Position numbers and translations under genes: made by a program. Of a stretch of 64,000 nucleotides of DNA, positions 51,266 through 60,439 are shown one piece after another. How positions within the stretch are numbered: the stretch's first letter is position 1; the number at the start of each line of letters is the position of its first letter. The notes beneath the pieces are model-generated. The model ran no database searches and had not been told where the DNA came from. It worked only from the letters and a program-made list of their open reading frames with translations. Origin of the DNA: Merdimmobilis hominis (GTDB taxonomy: Bacteria; Bacillota; Clostridia; Oscillospirales; Ruminococcaceae); the NCBI RefSeq assembly GCF_016901855.1, contig NZ_JACJKY010000008.1, forward strand, positions 1-64,000, read 5' to 3'.

Positions 51266-52456
51266 ATGGCTCGTTTTACTCTCCCTCGTGACATTTACTT
51301 TGGCCGGGGAACACTCGACACATTAAAAACACTGCCCGGCAAACGCGCGGTCGTTGTGGTTGGCGGCGGTTCAATGAAACGGTTCGGCTTTTTGGATCGT
51401 GTGCTTGACAACTTAAAAGAAGCAGGCATTGAAACCAAGCTGTTTGAAGGTGTAGAACCCGATCCGTCGGTTGAAACCGTTCTGCGCGGCGCGGCTGTCA
51501 TGCAGGAATTTGAGCCGGACTGGATTGTCGCAATCGGCGGCGGTTCTCCGATTGATGCTGCAAAGGCAATGTGGGCATTTTACGAATATCCGGACACCAA
51601 ATTCGAAGATCTCATCACACCGTTTGCTTTCCCGACACTGCGTCAAAAAGCAAAATTCTTAGCCATTCCGTCGACATCGGGCACCGCAACCGAGGTAACC
51701 GCATTCTCCGTTATCACCGATTACCAAAAAGGCATCAAATATCCGCTGGCTGACTTCAACATCACACCGGATATCGCAATCGTTGACCCGGATCTCGCTG
51801 AAACAATGCCCAAAAAGCTGACGGCACACACCGGCATGGACGCACTCACTCACGCAATCGAAGCATATGTCTCGACTGCACATTCGCCGTTCACCGATCC
51901 GCTTGCACTCAAAGCAATCCAGATGATCGTCGCTTCGCTTGCCGATTCGTACGAAGGTGACCACGATGCACGCGAAACAATGCACTATGCACAGTGCCTG
52001 GCTGGCATGGCATTTTCGAACGCACTGCTCGGCATCGTCCATTCCATGGCACACAAAACAGGTGCGGCTTACGAAAACGGTCACATCGTTCACGGCTGTG
52101 CAAACGCAATGTATCTGCCGAAGGTCATCCGCTACAACGCCAAAAACGAAGAAGCAGCTGCACGCTATGCAGATATCGCAGCGGCACTCGGCTTGGAACG
52201 TCCGACCGTTTTGGAGCAGGTCGAGGGATTGTGCGAACTGATCGAAGACTATAACCGCCGGCTGAACATTCCGTCGTGCATCAAAGATTATGAAAACGGC
52301 ATGGTACCCGAAGAGGAATTCAAAGCAAAACTTCACGACGTTGCCGCACTGGCAATCAGCGACGCCTGCACCGGTTCCAATCCGCGGATTCCGTCACAGG
52401 AGGACATGGAGCGTCTTTTGTCCGCGTGCTACTACAATCTGCCGGTCGATTTTTAA
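51266..52456 (+). CDS. Iron-containing alcohol dehydrogenase
   Basis: A 396-aa group III Fe-ADH. The NAD site IVAIGGGSPIDAAKAMW and metal-binding residues in IVHSMAHKTGAAYENGHIVH are present; TSGTATEVTAFSVIT is also typical. It reduces aldehydes (for example acetaldehyde or butyraldehyde) with NAD(P)H in fermentation. AAAGGAGG precedes the ATG. A Rex-like operator and a divergent LysR gene suggest redox-dependent control. Confidence 0.93.
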   Translation: MARFTLPRDIYFGRGTLDTLKTLPGKRAVVVVGGGSMKRFGFLDRVLDNLKEAGIETKLFEGVEPDPSVETVLRGAAVMQEFEPDWIVAIGGGSPIDAAKAMWAFYEYPDTKFEDLITPFAFPTLRQKAKFLAIPSTSGTATEVTAFSVITDYQKGIKYPLADFNITPDIAIVDPDLAETMPKKLTAHTGMDALTHAIEAYVSTAHSPFTDPLALKAIQMIVASLADSYEGDHDARETMHYAQCLAGMAFSNALLGIVHSMAHKTGAAYENGHIVHGCANAMYLPKVIRYNAKNEEAAARYADIAAALGLERPTVLEQVEGLCELIEDYNRRLNIPSCIKDYENGMVPEEEFKAKLHDVAALAISDACTGSNPRIPSQEDMERLLSACYYNLPVDF

Positions 52457-52495
52457 AAATATGCAGGACTTTGCGTTTGTTTTTGCAAAAAATGC

Positions 52496-52524
52496 TTTAC
52501 AAACCCGTCTTTGCGCGGCATAAT
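52496..52524 (+). promoter_or_regulatory. Promoter of the nfnAB-like operon
   Basis: TTTACA (52496-52501), 17-bp spacer, CATAAT (52519-52524), about 70 nt upstream of the first gene. Confidence 0.65.
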
Positions 52525-52525
52525 A

Positions 52526-52557
52526 TAATAAGGGACGGTGTATACTGTCCCTTATTA
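52526..52557 (+). terminator. Hairpin between alcohol dehydrogenase and nfnA-like genes
   Basis: TAATAAGGGAC / GTCCCTTATTA with a 10-nt loop, then TTCATTTT. It ends the dehydrogenase transcript, but also lies at the very start of the nfn transcript, so it may double as a 5' structure. Confidence 0.7.
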
Positions 52558-52601
52558 TTCATTTTATCTTGAATTTTATGAAAGAAATACGGTGAAACAT
52601 C

Positions 52602-53441
52602 ATGTATACGATTGTGAAAAAAGAATCACTCAATCCGACGGTCACCCGCATGGTCATTGATGCACCGCTGATTGCGAAAAAAGCACAGCCCGGTCAGTTT
52701 GTCATTCTCCGCGTCGACGAAGACGGCGAACGCATTCCGCTGACCGTTGCCGACTATGACCGCGAAGTCGGAACGGTTACAATCATTTTTCAGATTGTCG
52801 GTGCTACCACCGAAAAACTGAACCATTTAAACGAAGGCGACTGCCTGTGCGACTTTGCAGGTCCTTTGGGCACCGCTTCCCATGTTGAGGGACTCAAAAA
52901 AGTGGCAGTGATCGGCGGCGGCGTTGGCTGTGCAATCGCTTACCCGGTTGCGAAAAAGCTTCACGAGCTGGGCGCTGAGGTGCACTCGGTCGTCGGATTC
53001 AGAAACAAAGATCTTGTTATCCTGGAAGACGATTTCCGCGCAGTAAGCGACCGCTATGTGATTGTGACAGACGACGGTTCTTATGGCGACAAAGGTCTTG
53101 TTACCGATGCGCTCAAAGCACTCATCGAGAGCGGCGAGCAGTATGACGAAGTCATTGCAATCGGTCCGCTGATTATGATGAAATTCGTCTGCAAACTCAC
53201 CAAAGAATACGGCATCAAAACCGTCGTCAGCATGAACCCGATCATGATCGACGGCACCGGCATGTGCGGCGGCTGCCGCTTGACTGTCGGCGGCGAGACA
53301 AAATTCGCCTGCGTCGACGGTCCGGATTTTGACGGCCATCTCGTTGATTTTGACGAGGCAATGCAGCGCGGTGCAATGTACCGCCCGTTTGAAGCAAAAA
53401 AACGCGAGGAAACTTGCAACCTGTTTAAGGGGGTCAACTGA
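52602..53441 (+). CDS. NfnA-like ferredoxin-NAD(P)+ oxidoreductase subunit alpha
   Basis: A 279-aa FAD/NAD-binding protein of the dihydroorotate dehydrogenase electron-transfer (PyrK/SudB/NfnA) type. FAD part: ITMVIDAP-like MVIDAPLIAKKAQPGQFVIL. NAD part: KVAVIGGGVGCAIAYPVAKK. A 2Fe-2S-type Cys cluster occurs in GTGMCGGCRLTVGGETKFAC. With the next gene it would couple NADH, NADPH and ferredoxin (electron bifurcation). GGTGA is the only ribosome site. Confidence 0.88.
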   Translation: MYTIVKKESLNPTVTRMVIDAPLIAKKAQPGQFVILRVDEDGERIPLTVADYDREVGTVTIIFQIVGATTEKLNHLNEGDCLCDFAGPLGTASHVEGLKKVAVIGGGVGCAIAYPVAKKLHELGAEVHSVVGFRNKDLVILEDDFRAVSDRYVIVTDDGSYGDKGLVTDALKALIESGEQYDEVIAIGPLIMMKFVCKLTKEYGIKTVVSMNPIMIDGTGMCGGCRLTVGGETKFACVDGPDFDGHLVDFDEAMQRGAMYRPFEAKKREETCNLFKGVN

Positions 53442-53443
53442 TC

Positions 53444-54835
53444 ATGCCGAATATGTCGCTTACCAAAAATGAAATGCCGGTACAGGACCCGAAAGTGCGC
53501 AGCCGCAACTTTGACGAGGTCGCACTCGGCTATACAGAAGAACAGGCGGTTGACGAAGCAAACCGCTGCTTAAACTGCAAACACAAACCGTGTGTATCGG
53601 GATGTCCGGTTTGCATCGACATTCCTGCATTCATCGAAAAGGTGAAAGAACGCGATTTCGCTGCTGCTTATGAAATTTTGTCGAAATCGAGCTCGCTTCC
53701 GGCTGTCTGCGGACGTGTGTGCCCGCAGGAAACCCAGTGTGAATCGAAATGCGTCCGCGGTATCAAAGGCGAGCCGGTTGCAATCGGCCGACTTGAGCGT
53801 TTTGTCGCAGACTGGCACATGGCACACAGCACTGAAGCCGTCAAAAAACCGGTCTCTAACGGCAAAAAAGTCGCTGTCATCGGTGCAGGTCCTGCCGGTC
53901 TCACCTGCGCAGGCGATCTGCAGAAAGCAGGCTATGATGTGACGGTATTTGAAGCACTTCACACAGCCGGCGGCGTGCTGGTATACGGCATTCCGGAGTT
54001 CCGTCTGCCGAAAGCGATTGTGCAAAAAGAAATCGACAATTTAAAAGCACTCGGCGTACACGTACAGACCAACATGGTCATCGGCAAGGTACTTTCCATT
54101 GACGAGCTGTTCGACGACTACGGCTTTGAAGCTGCATTCATCGGCTCCGGCGCCGGACTTCCGCGCTTTATGAATATCCCGGGCGAGAACTTAAACGGCG
54201 TTTATTCCGCAAACGAGTTCTTGACCCGTACAAACCTGATGAAAGCATACCGCGAAGGTGCTGACACCCCGATTCAGCACGCGAAAAAGGTTGCAGTTGT
54301 GGGCGGCGGCAACGTTGCAATGGACGCTGCACGCTGTGCAATGCGTCTGGGCGCGGAGGAAGTACATATTGTCTACCGCCGTTCGCTCGAAGAAATGCCT
54401 GCCCGCCGCGAGGAAATCGAACACGCGATGGAAGAGGGCGTCATCTTTGATATGCTCACCAACCCGGTTGAAATCATCGGTGACGAAAATAAAGCTGTCT
54501 GCGGCATGCGCTGTGTGAAAATGGAGCTTGGCGAACCGGACGCTTCCGGCCGCCGCAGCCCGGTTGTCATCGAAGGCAGTGACTTTGTCATGGACGCAGA
54601 CTGTGTCATCATGGCAATCGGCACATCGCCGAACCCGCTGATTCGTTCGACCACCAAAGGTCTCGAAACGAACCGCCGCGGCTGTATTGTTGCCGAGGAA
54701 GAAACAGGTCTGACTTCCCGCGAAGGCATTTATGCCGGCGGCGATGCAGTCACCGGTGCGGCAACTGTCATTTTGGCGATGGGTGCCGGCAAAAAAGCGG
54801 CAAAAGCCATCGACGAGTATTTATCGAATAAATAA
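53444..54835 (+). CDS. NfnB/GltA-like NADPH oxidoreductase subunit beta
   Basis: A 463-aa flavoprotein related to the small subunit of glutamate synthase. N-terminal 4Fe-4S cluster binding (CLNCKHKPCVSGCPVCIDIP; CGRVCPQETQCESKCVRG), FAD site VAVIGAGPAGLTCAGDLQKA, NADPH site VAVVGGGNVAMDAARCAMRL. No glutamate synthase large subunit is next to it and NfnA-like precedes by 2 bp. NfnAB (NADH-dependent reduced ferredoxin:NADP+ oxidoreductase) is therefore the better call than GltD. Confidence 0.92.
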   Translation: MPNMSLTKNEMPVQDPKVRSRNFDEVALGYTEEQAVDEANRCLNCKHKPCVSGCPVCIDIPAFIEKVKERDFAAAYEILSKSSSLPAVCGRVCPQETQCESKCVRGIKGEPVAIGRLERFVADWHMAHSTEAVKKPVSNGKKVAVIGAGPAGLTCAGDLQKAGYDVTVFEALHTAGGVLVYGIPEFRLPKAIVQKEIDNLKALGVHVQTNMVIGKVLSIDELFDDYGFEAAFIGSGAGLPRFMNIPGENLNGVYSANEFLTRTNLMKAYREGADTPIQHAKKVAVVGGGNVAMDAARCAMRLGAEEVHIVYRRSLEEMPARREEIEHAMEEGVIFDMLTNPVEIIGDENKAVCGMRCVKMELGEPDASGRRSPVVIEGSDFVMDADCVIMAIGTSPNPLIRSTTKGLETNRRGCIVAEEETGLTSREGIYAGGDAVTGAATVILAMGAGKKAAKAIDEYLSNK

Positions 54836-54849
54836 TAAATTTGCAAACA

Positions 54850-54883
54850 AAAACTGCGGCGCATAAAGCGCCGCAGTTTTTTA
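54850..54883. terminator. Bidirectional terminator after nfnB-like gene
   Basis: AAAACTGCGGCGC / GCGCCGCAGTTTT with a 5-nt loop between convergent genes. Confidence 0.9.
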
Positions 54884-55768
54884 TTATCCAATCCACGGAA
54901 TGACGTATGACACGCCGAATCCAATCATAAACGATGCCGCATTTGCACAAATCGCAAACCAGATCGCTCGATGCGTCTCCCGCTCCTGTTTCACCAGATG
55001 ATCGATCGCAAACACATAGACTGCCGCTTCAATCAGGAAAATCAAACATTCCACCGGCAGATACAGCACCATTGCCCATGCACCGCCGGCTGTATGATTG
55101 ACAAGCAAAAGCAGTGCGTTCAACAAAAGCTGTGTGACAATATTGACACCGCCGATCAGCAGAATTTGCTGTTTTTTTCGATAGCCGAACACAAACGCTA
55201 TCCCAATCTCAATCGCGATCGTCAGCGCCATACGCACCACAAGTGCACCGACCTCCTTGATCGTCCGGTAAATGCGCTGTGTCGTGACAGCCTGTTCCGA
55301 AACAACCTGCGCGATCGTTTCATTTTCCACATGCACCGTATAGTAACTGTGGAATGCATCACATTCATAGGTCAGGCTGCTCACCGCAAACTGATCACTC
55401 CCCGGAAAATATAACAGCACCTTAAACGTCTGCGGCGGATAATATCCCCAGACAAACGGTGTTTCATCCGAACAAGCGCCCAGATACTGCAAAAAGTAGT
55501 ATCCGTCTGCATCTTGATACGAAACAAACGCCTGATAAATCTCATAGTCAGGATCTGTTGGCTGATACATGGCATTTTCTTTCGAAGGATCGCAAACCGA
55601 ATACGGCCCTGTCGATGATTCTTTTGACAACAATGTTGCATAACAAGGTGTGTCGATGCCTTCAAAACGAAGCGTTACAGATGGTTTCGGTCCCATATCT
55701 GCTGACACCGGCAATGCAAATATGCACATGCACAATATCGCCAAACATATCATCCATTTTCCCTTCAT
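54884..55768 (-). CDS. Exported membrane protein of unknown function
   Basis: A 294-aa protein: signal peptide (MKGKWMICLAILCMCIFALP, cleavage after VSA), an extracellular domain to about residue 170 that begins DMGPKPSVTLRFEG, then four membrane helices. The DMGPKPS start right after the signal peptide and the overall plan are seen in several uncharacterised Firmicutes proteins; I know no function. The ATG at 55768 has AAGGGGTGG upstream; a GTG at 55777 lies inside it. Confidence 0.8.
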   Translation of the reverse strand: MKGKWMICLAILCMCIFALPVSADMGPKPSVTLRFEGIDTPCYATLLSKESSTGPYSVCDPSKENAMYQPTDPDYEIYQAFVSYQDADGYYFLQYLGACSDETPFVWGYYPPQTFKVLLYFPGSDQFAVSSLTYECDAFHSYYTVHVENETIAQVVSEQAVTTQRIYRTIKEVGALVVRMALTIAIEIGIAFVFGYRKKQQILLIGGVNIVTQLLLNALLLLVNHTAGGAWAMVLYLPVECLIFLIEAAVYVFAIDHLVKQERETHRAIWFAICANAASFMIGFGVSYVIPWIG

Positions 55769-55872
55769 CCAAACCACCCCTTGCCGCCTATCTTCAATGT
55801 TAGTATAACACGGATAGCGGAATGTTTCAACAAATTCATTCTATCAACAGGTGCATTTTTGATTGACATGTT

Positions 55873-57609
55873 CTACTTTTCATCAGATGATCCGCATTTT
55901 TTCTTCGCACGGACAGCCATATACCGTTCGCTGAATTCCTCTGCACTGATCGGATGCCCATAAAAATATCCTTGACCGTAATCACATGACAGCTTCATCA
56001 TCGTATCCTTATCCGTCTGTGTTTCAATTCCCTCTGCGACCGTCGAAATGCCAAGCTTTTTCGCAAACGAAATAATTTGTTCCAATATGATCAGACGGCG
56101 TCCGTTATCACCATACGACGTCTTCTGCACAAATCCGCGATCAAGTTTCAGCTCATCAATATTGAGATGATATAACATATTCAGTGAAGAATATCCGCTT
56201 CCGAAATCATCCATAGATACTTTGAATCCCTTACTGCGCAAAACATCAATCTGGCTTCTGATCTGCTCAAAATCACCTACCGCAGTTCTTTCGAGAATTT
56301 CAAGTGTAATCAGTGAAGGGGAAATCTGATAACGATTCACGAGTTGTGTCAATACTTCCGGATAATTGCCGTTTGCAAACAGCAGCTTTGACTGATTGAC
56401 AGAAATCGGAATCGGCTCAATTCCACTGTCAATCCATGCGCGGATTTGTTCGCACACCCGCTCCAGCATATACATATCCAGATTCACACAAAAACCGTTC
56501 TCCTCAAACAGCGGTATGAATTCATTGGGATATCGGTACGATCCATCCGGCTTCTGCCAACGCACCAGTGCTTCTGCACCAATGATTTTATCGTTTTTCA
56601 AGTCATTTTTCGGCTGCAAAAACAGCTTGAACTCATGGCTTTGGAGCGCCGGCTGCATGTGCGTTTCAATTTTTCCTTTTTCCCGAATCTTTTCATGCAG
56701 CTTTTCATCATAAAATGCGACATCGATATGATGCTTTTGACGAATTCCCTGCAACGCCACCAGCGCCTGTTCGCGGTCACCTTCCACGGCCACCCCAGCG
56801 TACAGTGAGATTTCATAGCTGTATTCCGCATGAGAAGACTCCTGTTTGACCTGCCCGATGATTGCTTCCAAGCGTTCTTTGATAATCGTTTGGTCATCCT
56901 CTCCAAGCAATAAATAAAACAGATCACTGGAATCACGACAGAATAACTCTTCATCATTCAAATGATTTTCAATTGCTTTTTTGAGATAGCACAGCACCTT
57001 ATCGCCATAATATTTTCCAAACAGATCATTGATTCCTTTGAAATTGTGGATATTCAATGCGACAACACTGTATGCCTTATGCTTTTTCGTAAACGCTTGA
57101 AAGTCACGGTCGAATCTCCTTGTGTTTTTAGCGCCTGTAACCGTATCAAAATATGCAAAATGGAGCAGCAAGTCTGCATTTTTACGAAATCGATAATAGC
57201 CGTAAACCATAAGTGCCAGCATAATAATCAAAAGCGCAAAGAACACACATCCAACCATAATGATGATCCGGCCAAATGATGCCGCAGATCCCCACATCCT
57301 GTCGGCACAAAACAAATTCCAACCATTGATTTTGGTCGGATAAATATAAAAATGGCACTGTTCTCCTTCATAGAAAAAACTGCCGTAAACCGGCTCTTGG
57401 CTGGCAATCGCTTTTTCGACCTGTTTTCTGGTATTATCATCTAAATACGGTACGTCAAAAACCGTCAAGGGCTCTTCTTTTACAATCGTATTCTTCGAAC
57501 GGACTAAAACGTCGCCGTCTTTATTGAGCAAGTGAACATACCCATGCCCACTCATGACAAAATTACCGTCTACAATAAAAAACGAATGATTGGTTTTATG
57601 AAATCTCAA
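55873..57609 (-). pseudogene. GGDEF/EAL domain protein lacking its N terminus
   Basis: A 578-codon open frame: rest of an extracellular sensor domain (1-110), one membrane helix (about 114-136), a degenerate GGDEF domain (RDSSDLFYLLL where GGDEF is expected) and a complete EAL phosphodiesterase domain (GAEALVRW, NQSKLLF, LEILERTA, MDDFGSGYSSLNML, VAEGIET). The first membrane helix expected before the sensor is missing. There is no ATG or ribosome site, only a TTG at 57609, and the frame runs into island DNA to a stop about 55 bp further up. The 5' end was probably lost when the island inserted; any product would only degrade c-di-GMP. Confidence 0.75.
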
Positions 57610-57700
57610 TATGATATAGATGTTATTTAATAAGGTTGTGCAACTTCATTTTCCAATAAATGGTGTGATACAAACCGAAATCCACTGTTAGACCTAAACA

Positions 57701-57747
57701 AAAGAGCTATCTGACTTCAACTTGAAATCAGATAGCTCTTTACTTTT
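57701..57747. terminator. Hairpin at the island's left end
   Basis: AAAGAGCTATCTGA / TCAGATAGCTCTTT stem then TACTTTT. No gene is recognisable between 57610 and 58076 apart from this hairpin and the attachment-like sequences. Confidence 0.75.
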
Positions 57748-57763
57748 GCAATAATCCAAATAA

Positions 57764-57852
57764 TGTTGCCATTTTGTTGCCACAAAGGACATTCAAACAG
57801 CTAAAACCGCATAACTACGGGCTTTTTTAACGGTGAGAAATCATTCCCATTC
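57764..57852 (+). repeat. Attachment-like site 1 with TGTTGCCA repeats
   Basis: Two TGTTGCCA repeats (57764, 57775), a CCGCATAA-GGGCTTTTTT hairpin-like stretch (57808-57828), then ATCATTCCCATTC (57840-57852). The same order recurs at 62387-62523. The reverse complement, GAATGGGAATGAT, resembles the guaA 3' end (Glu-Trp-Glu-stop), a common integration target. Confidence 0.55.
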
Positions 57853-57954
57853 TTTTACAATATTCTCCCACACCCTATTTTCAGTGCGTTTTCCTATCAT
57901 TTCAGGCGTTTTTGAGGGCATTTTTCTATGTCGTATTTTATTTATCGTCCCTCG

Positions 57955-57974
57955 TGTTGCAAAAAGTGTTGCAA
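57955..57974 (+). repeat. TGTTGCAA arm-type repeats
   Basis: Two TGTTGCAA copies (57955-57962, 57967-57974), 12 bp apart, between attachment site 1 and the integrase stub. They match the TGTTGCAAAA copies at 62387-62435 and are likely arm-binding sites of the integrase. Confidence 0.5.
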
Positions 57975-58076
57975 TTACTGCAAAGAAATGATACCACACG
58001 GTTTTGAGGTTGGGTATGTAGAAATCGTTAATTCATTATAAACAAAAAGCCCGGTTTCGTCAACCGGACTTCATTG

Positions 58077-58406
58077 TTAGATAGCGCTCTTGATATATAG
58101 GTTATCAATGATTTCTGCAATCAATTTTACATTCGCCATCAGCTCATCATCTACCGTTCCTCCGTTTTCAATTCGCTGCAATTCAGCCAATACTTCATTG
58201 AGCTTATCATAAACAGCTCTATGGACTTTGCAGTTGCCTTTCACATAAATAGTTCGGTCAAGCAACTTGGATGTAATGTAATCCTGCTTTGTCATTCCTG
58301 AAAGCTCTACAACAGTGTTGATCTGTTTGTCCTCTTCTGAAGAAACACGAAAGGCTATTGTTTTATCTCGAAACCTATTATGGGTATCACAGTTTTTAGC
58401 TGACAT
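58077..58406 (-). CDS. Ribbon-helix-helix protein, MobC-like
   Basis: A 109-aa protein. The N-terminal segment RDKTIAFRVSSEEDKQINTV followed by SGMTKQDYITSKLLDR is a ribbon-helix-helix DNA-binding fold like that of relaxosome accessory proteins (MobC) or integrase-linked regulators. No relaxase lies nearby. AGGAGGTAAAAAT precedes the ATG, and the start sits 4 bp after the integrase stub's stop, as if co-transcribed with the original integrase. Confidence 0.75.
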   Translation of the reverse strand: MSAKNCDTHNRFRDKTIAFRVSSEEDKQINTVVELSGMTKQDYITSKLLDRTIYVKGNCKVHRAVYDKLNEVLAELQRIENGGTVDDELMANVKLIAEIIDNLYIKSAI

Positions 58407-58410
58407 ATTT

Positions 58411-58656
58411 TTACCTCCTCCTAAGACTGTCAAGATCATTTGCAATCGTCTTTTGAACTTCATCAAACAGATGTCCATAAATATCCTGCGTCGTTTTAAT
58501 GGATTTGTGTCCTATCCGTTTTGACACCTCAAAAATATCATATTTCTTGCTTATAAGAAGGGATACATGAGAATGTCGCAACCCGTGTACGGTAATACGC
58601 CTCAATCCTGCTTCTTCAGATAACTTGTGAAAACGATTTGTAAGTTTTGATTTAGT
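58411..58656 (-). pseudogene. C-terminal stub of a tyrosine integrase
   Basis: About 81 codons encode the catalytic end of a phage-type integrase: ITVHGLRHSHVSLLISKKYD (box II His-x2-Arg), ISKR-GH with KRIGHKSIKTTQDIYGHLFD carrying the nucleophile Tyr, and a basic end. The frame is closed by a TAA at 58657-58659, beyond which integrase similarity stops and par-region DNA begins. The protein should be about 380 residues, so more than three-quarters is missing and the element cannot excise by itself. Confidence 0.85.
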
Positions 58657-58665
58657 TTAGGGGTT

Positions 58666-58701
58666 GGAGTGTGAGGAAGGGGAAGAAGAAAAACACACTC
58701 C
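58666..58701 (-). terminator. Hairpin after parB
   Basis: GGAGTGTG / CACACTCC around a purine-rich 20-nt loop, just after the parB stop and at the junction with the integrase stub. No clear U-tract, so terminator function is uncertain. Confidence 0.4.
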
Positions 58702-58704
58702 GCC

Positions 58705-59658
58705 TTACCTGCTGTCACGCTCGGCACGGTTACGCAAAAACTTGTTGTAATGCTCCAGCGCCTTGCAGACATACTCCTCCGTTTGGTTGATGGGGATATT
58801 TTTCGGGATCAGGCTTCGCACCCTGTCCCCACGCAAAACAATCTTCTCACGCTGATTCGGCTTTTCCTCGCTCATAATCGCAGAAATCGCTTCTGTTGTC
58901 AGCTTGCCTTCCTCGAAAAATTTCCGCATACGGATTGCCTGATCGTGGGATGGGGTACAATCGTTCAAGTCGATTTCGTCCACCAAATCCCTCTGGCAGT
59001 CCTCGTTCAGATAGGACAGTTCAACGGCGGGGCGCATTTTAATCCTGCCCTCGTCTACAAATTCGAGCAATTCAGGAACAAGGTTTGTAAGACGGATATA
59101 TCTGTGTATTTGATTTCGACTATCGCCACATTCCTCGCTCATTAAATCAAGCGATTGCTTACCTCGTAAATCAATCCCCACTGGGGATGAATTTTCTTTT
59201 CTCGGTCTGCCTGCCTGTCTTTTCATAGCGTCCAGCCGCATTTTATATGCGTGGGCTTTTTCCGAGGGAAGTATCTGCGACCGTTGGAAGTTGCTTTCGA
59301 CCATTAAAATCGTCGCTTCATCACGGTCGAGGTCTACCACCTCACATCTGAGCGTTTCAAATCCGGCAAGCTCGCAAGCCCTTTTTCGCCTGTGTCCTGA
59401 AATAAGCTCGTATCTGCCGTCCTCCTTCTGCCTTACGGTAGCGGGAGTAATCACGCCACGCTCTTTGATACTTTCCACAAGCTGAAACATATCCTCATCT
59501 TCCCGCACCTTAAACGGGTGGTCGGGGAAATCGTCGATTTCCTCAAGCGGAATATCCCTGATTTTAGACAGCTTCGCTTCGTCCCTTTCCTCCTGAGAGG
59601 AAAACAGCTCATCGAGCGTGTTCGTGGGCAGCGTGAAGTCGCTCTTTCTGCCTGCCAT
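58705..59658 (-). CDS. parB: ParB/RepB/Spo0J-family partition protein
   Basis: A 317-aa protein. The ParB N-terminal domain has EEIDDFPDHPFKVREDEDMF, the CTPase/arginine motif ELISGHRRKRACELAG and ESNFQRSQILPSEKAHAYKM. The central HTH (EECGDSRNQIHRYIRLTNLV) binds a centromere-like site. Clostridial integrative elements and plasmids carry such pairs. AAAGGAGG before the ATG lies within the parA coding end; the genes overlap by 50 bp. Confidence 0.9.
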   Translation of the reverse strand: MAGRKSDFTLPTNTLDELFSSQEERDEAKLSKIRDIPLEEIDDFPDHPFKVREDEDMFQLVESIKERGVITPATVRQKEDGRYELISGHRRKRACELAGFETLRCEVVDLDRDEATILMVESNFQRSQILPSEKAHAYKMRLDAMKRQAGRPRKENSSPVGIDLRGKQSLDLMSEECGDSRNQIHRYIRLTNLVPELLEFVDEGRIKMRPAVELSYLNEDCQRDLVDEIDLNDCTPSHDQAIRMRKFFEEGKLTTEAISAIMSEEKPNQREKIVLRGDRVRSLIPKNIPINQTEEYVCKALEHYNKFLRNRAERDSR

Positions 59659-60439
59659 CGGCTAACACCTCCTTTGTGAAACCGGCGTAAGCCTTAGACA
59701 CCGGACTGTTCGGCTCATAGGCGTAGATACTTGTGCCTTTAGAAGATACCTCTGCGGCTTTTACGGCTGCCGGAATCATTGATCTATATATCCTGATATG
59801 GCTGCCGAAATTTTCCCTGAGTGCTTCCACTGTGCTTTTCGCAAGATTTGTCCTTCCGTCCACAAGCGTCAGAAGAATACCGTCGATTTTCAAATCGGCG
59901 TTTGTGTGTTTCCTTACTTTCGCAATCGTCCCCAAAAGCTGCGTCATTCCCTTAGCGGGAAGATACTGCGCCTGAACGGGGATAATCACGCTGTCAGCCG
60001 CCGTAAGAGCGTTAAAGGTAATCATACCCAAGCTCGGCATACAGTCGATAAGGACATAATCGTACTTGTCTTTTACAAGGCTCAGGTAATTCTTCAGGAC
60101 GCTCTCTCGGCTCATCGCTGTTACAAGCGTCATTTCCAATGACGATAGACTGAGATTGGACGGTACAAGGTCTACTTTCTCTTTATGTTGCAGGATACCG
60201 TCAAAGGGATTTTGCTCCTGCTCCGATATGATCGCTTGTAACTTCTCTGTCAGCGTTACGGAAAGACTGTCGCTATCCCTCCAGCCGAGGCAGGTCGTTA
60301 AATCGCCCTGTGGATCAGCGTCAATCAGAAGCACTTTTTTTCCTTGCATAGCAAGTCCGACGCCTAAATTAACCGTAGTCGTGGTCTTGCCCACACCGCC
60401 TTTTTGATTGCATACTGCAATCGTCTTGCAGTTTGACAT
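59609..60439 (-). CDS. parA: ParA-family ATPase
   Basis: A 276-aa Walker-type partition ATPase. Deviant Walker A NQKGGVGKTTTTVNLGVGLA with the signature Lys, motif LLIDADPQGDLTTCLGW, and YVLIDCMPSLGMITFNALTA. It partners ParB encoded by the overlapping downstream gene to retain the element during cell division while excised. GGAGGTAAA precedes the ATG. The gene lies in the reverse direction to the LytTR pair. Confidence 0.93.
   Translation of the reverse strand: MSNCKTIAVCNQKGGVGKTTTTVNLGVGLAMQGKKVLLIDADPQGDLTTCLGWRDSDSLSVTLTEKLQAIISEQEQNPFDGILQHKEKVDLVPSNLSLSSLEMTLVTAMSRESVLKNYLSLVKDKYDYVLIDCMPSLGMITFNALTAADSVIIPVQAQYLPAKGMTQLLGTIAKVRKHTNADLKIDGILLTLVDGRTNLAKSTVEALRENFGSHIRIYRSMIPAAVKAAEVSSKGTSIYAYEPNSPVSKAYAGFTKEVLADGRQKERLHAAHEHAR

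Noticed and set aside
53444-54835. Glutamate synthase small subunit (GltD)
   Set aside because: No large subunit nearby and an NfnA-like gene precedes by 2 bp; NfnB-like is more likely.
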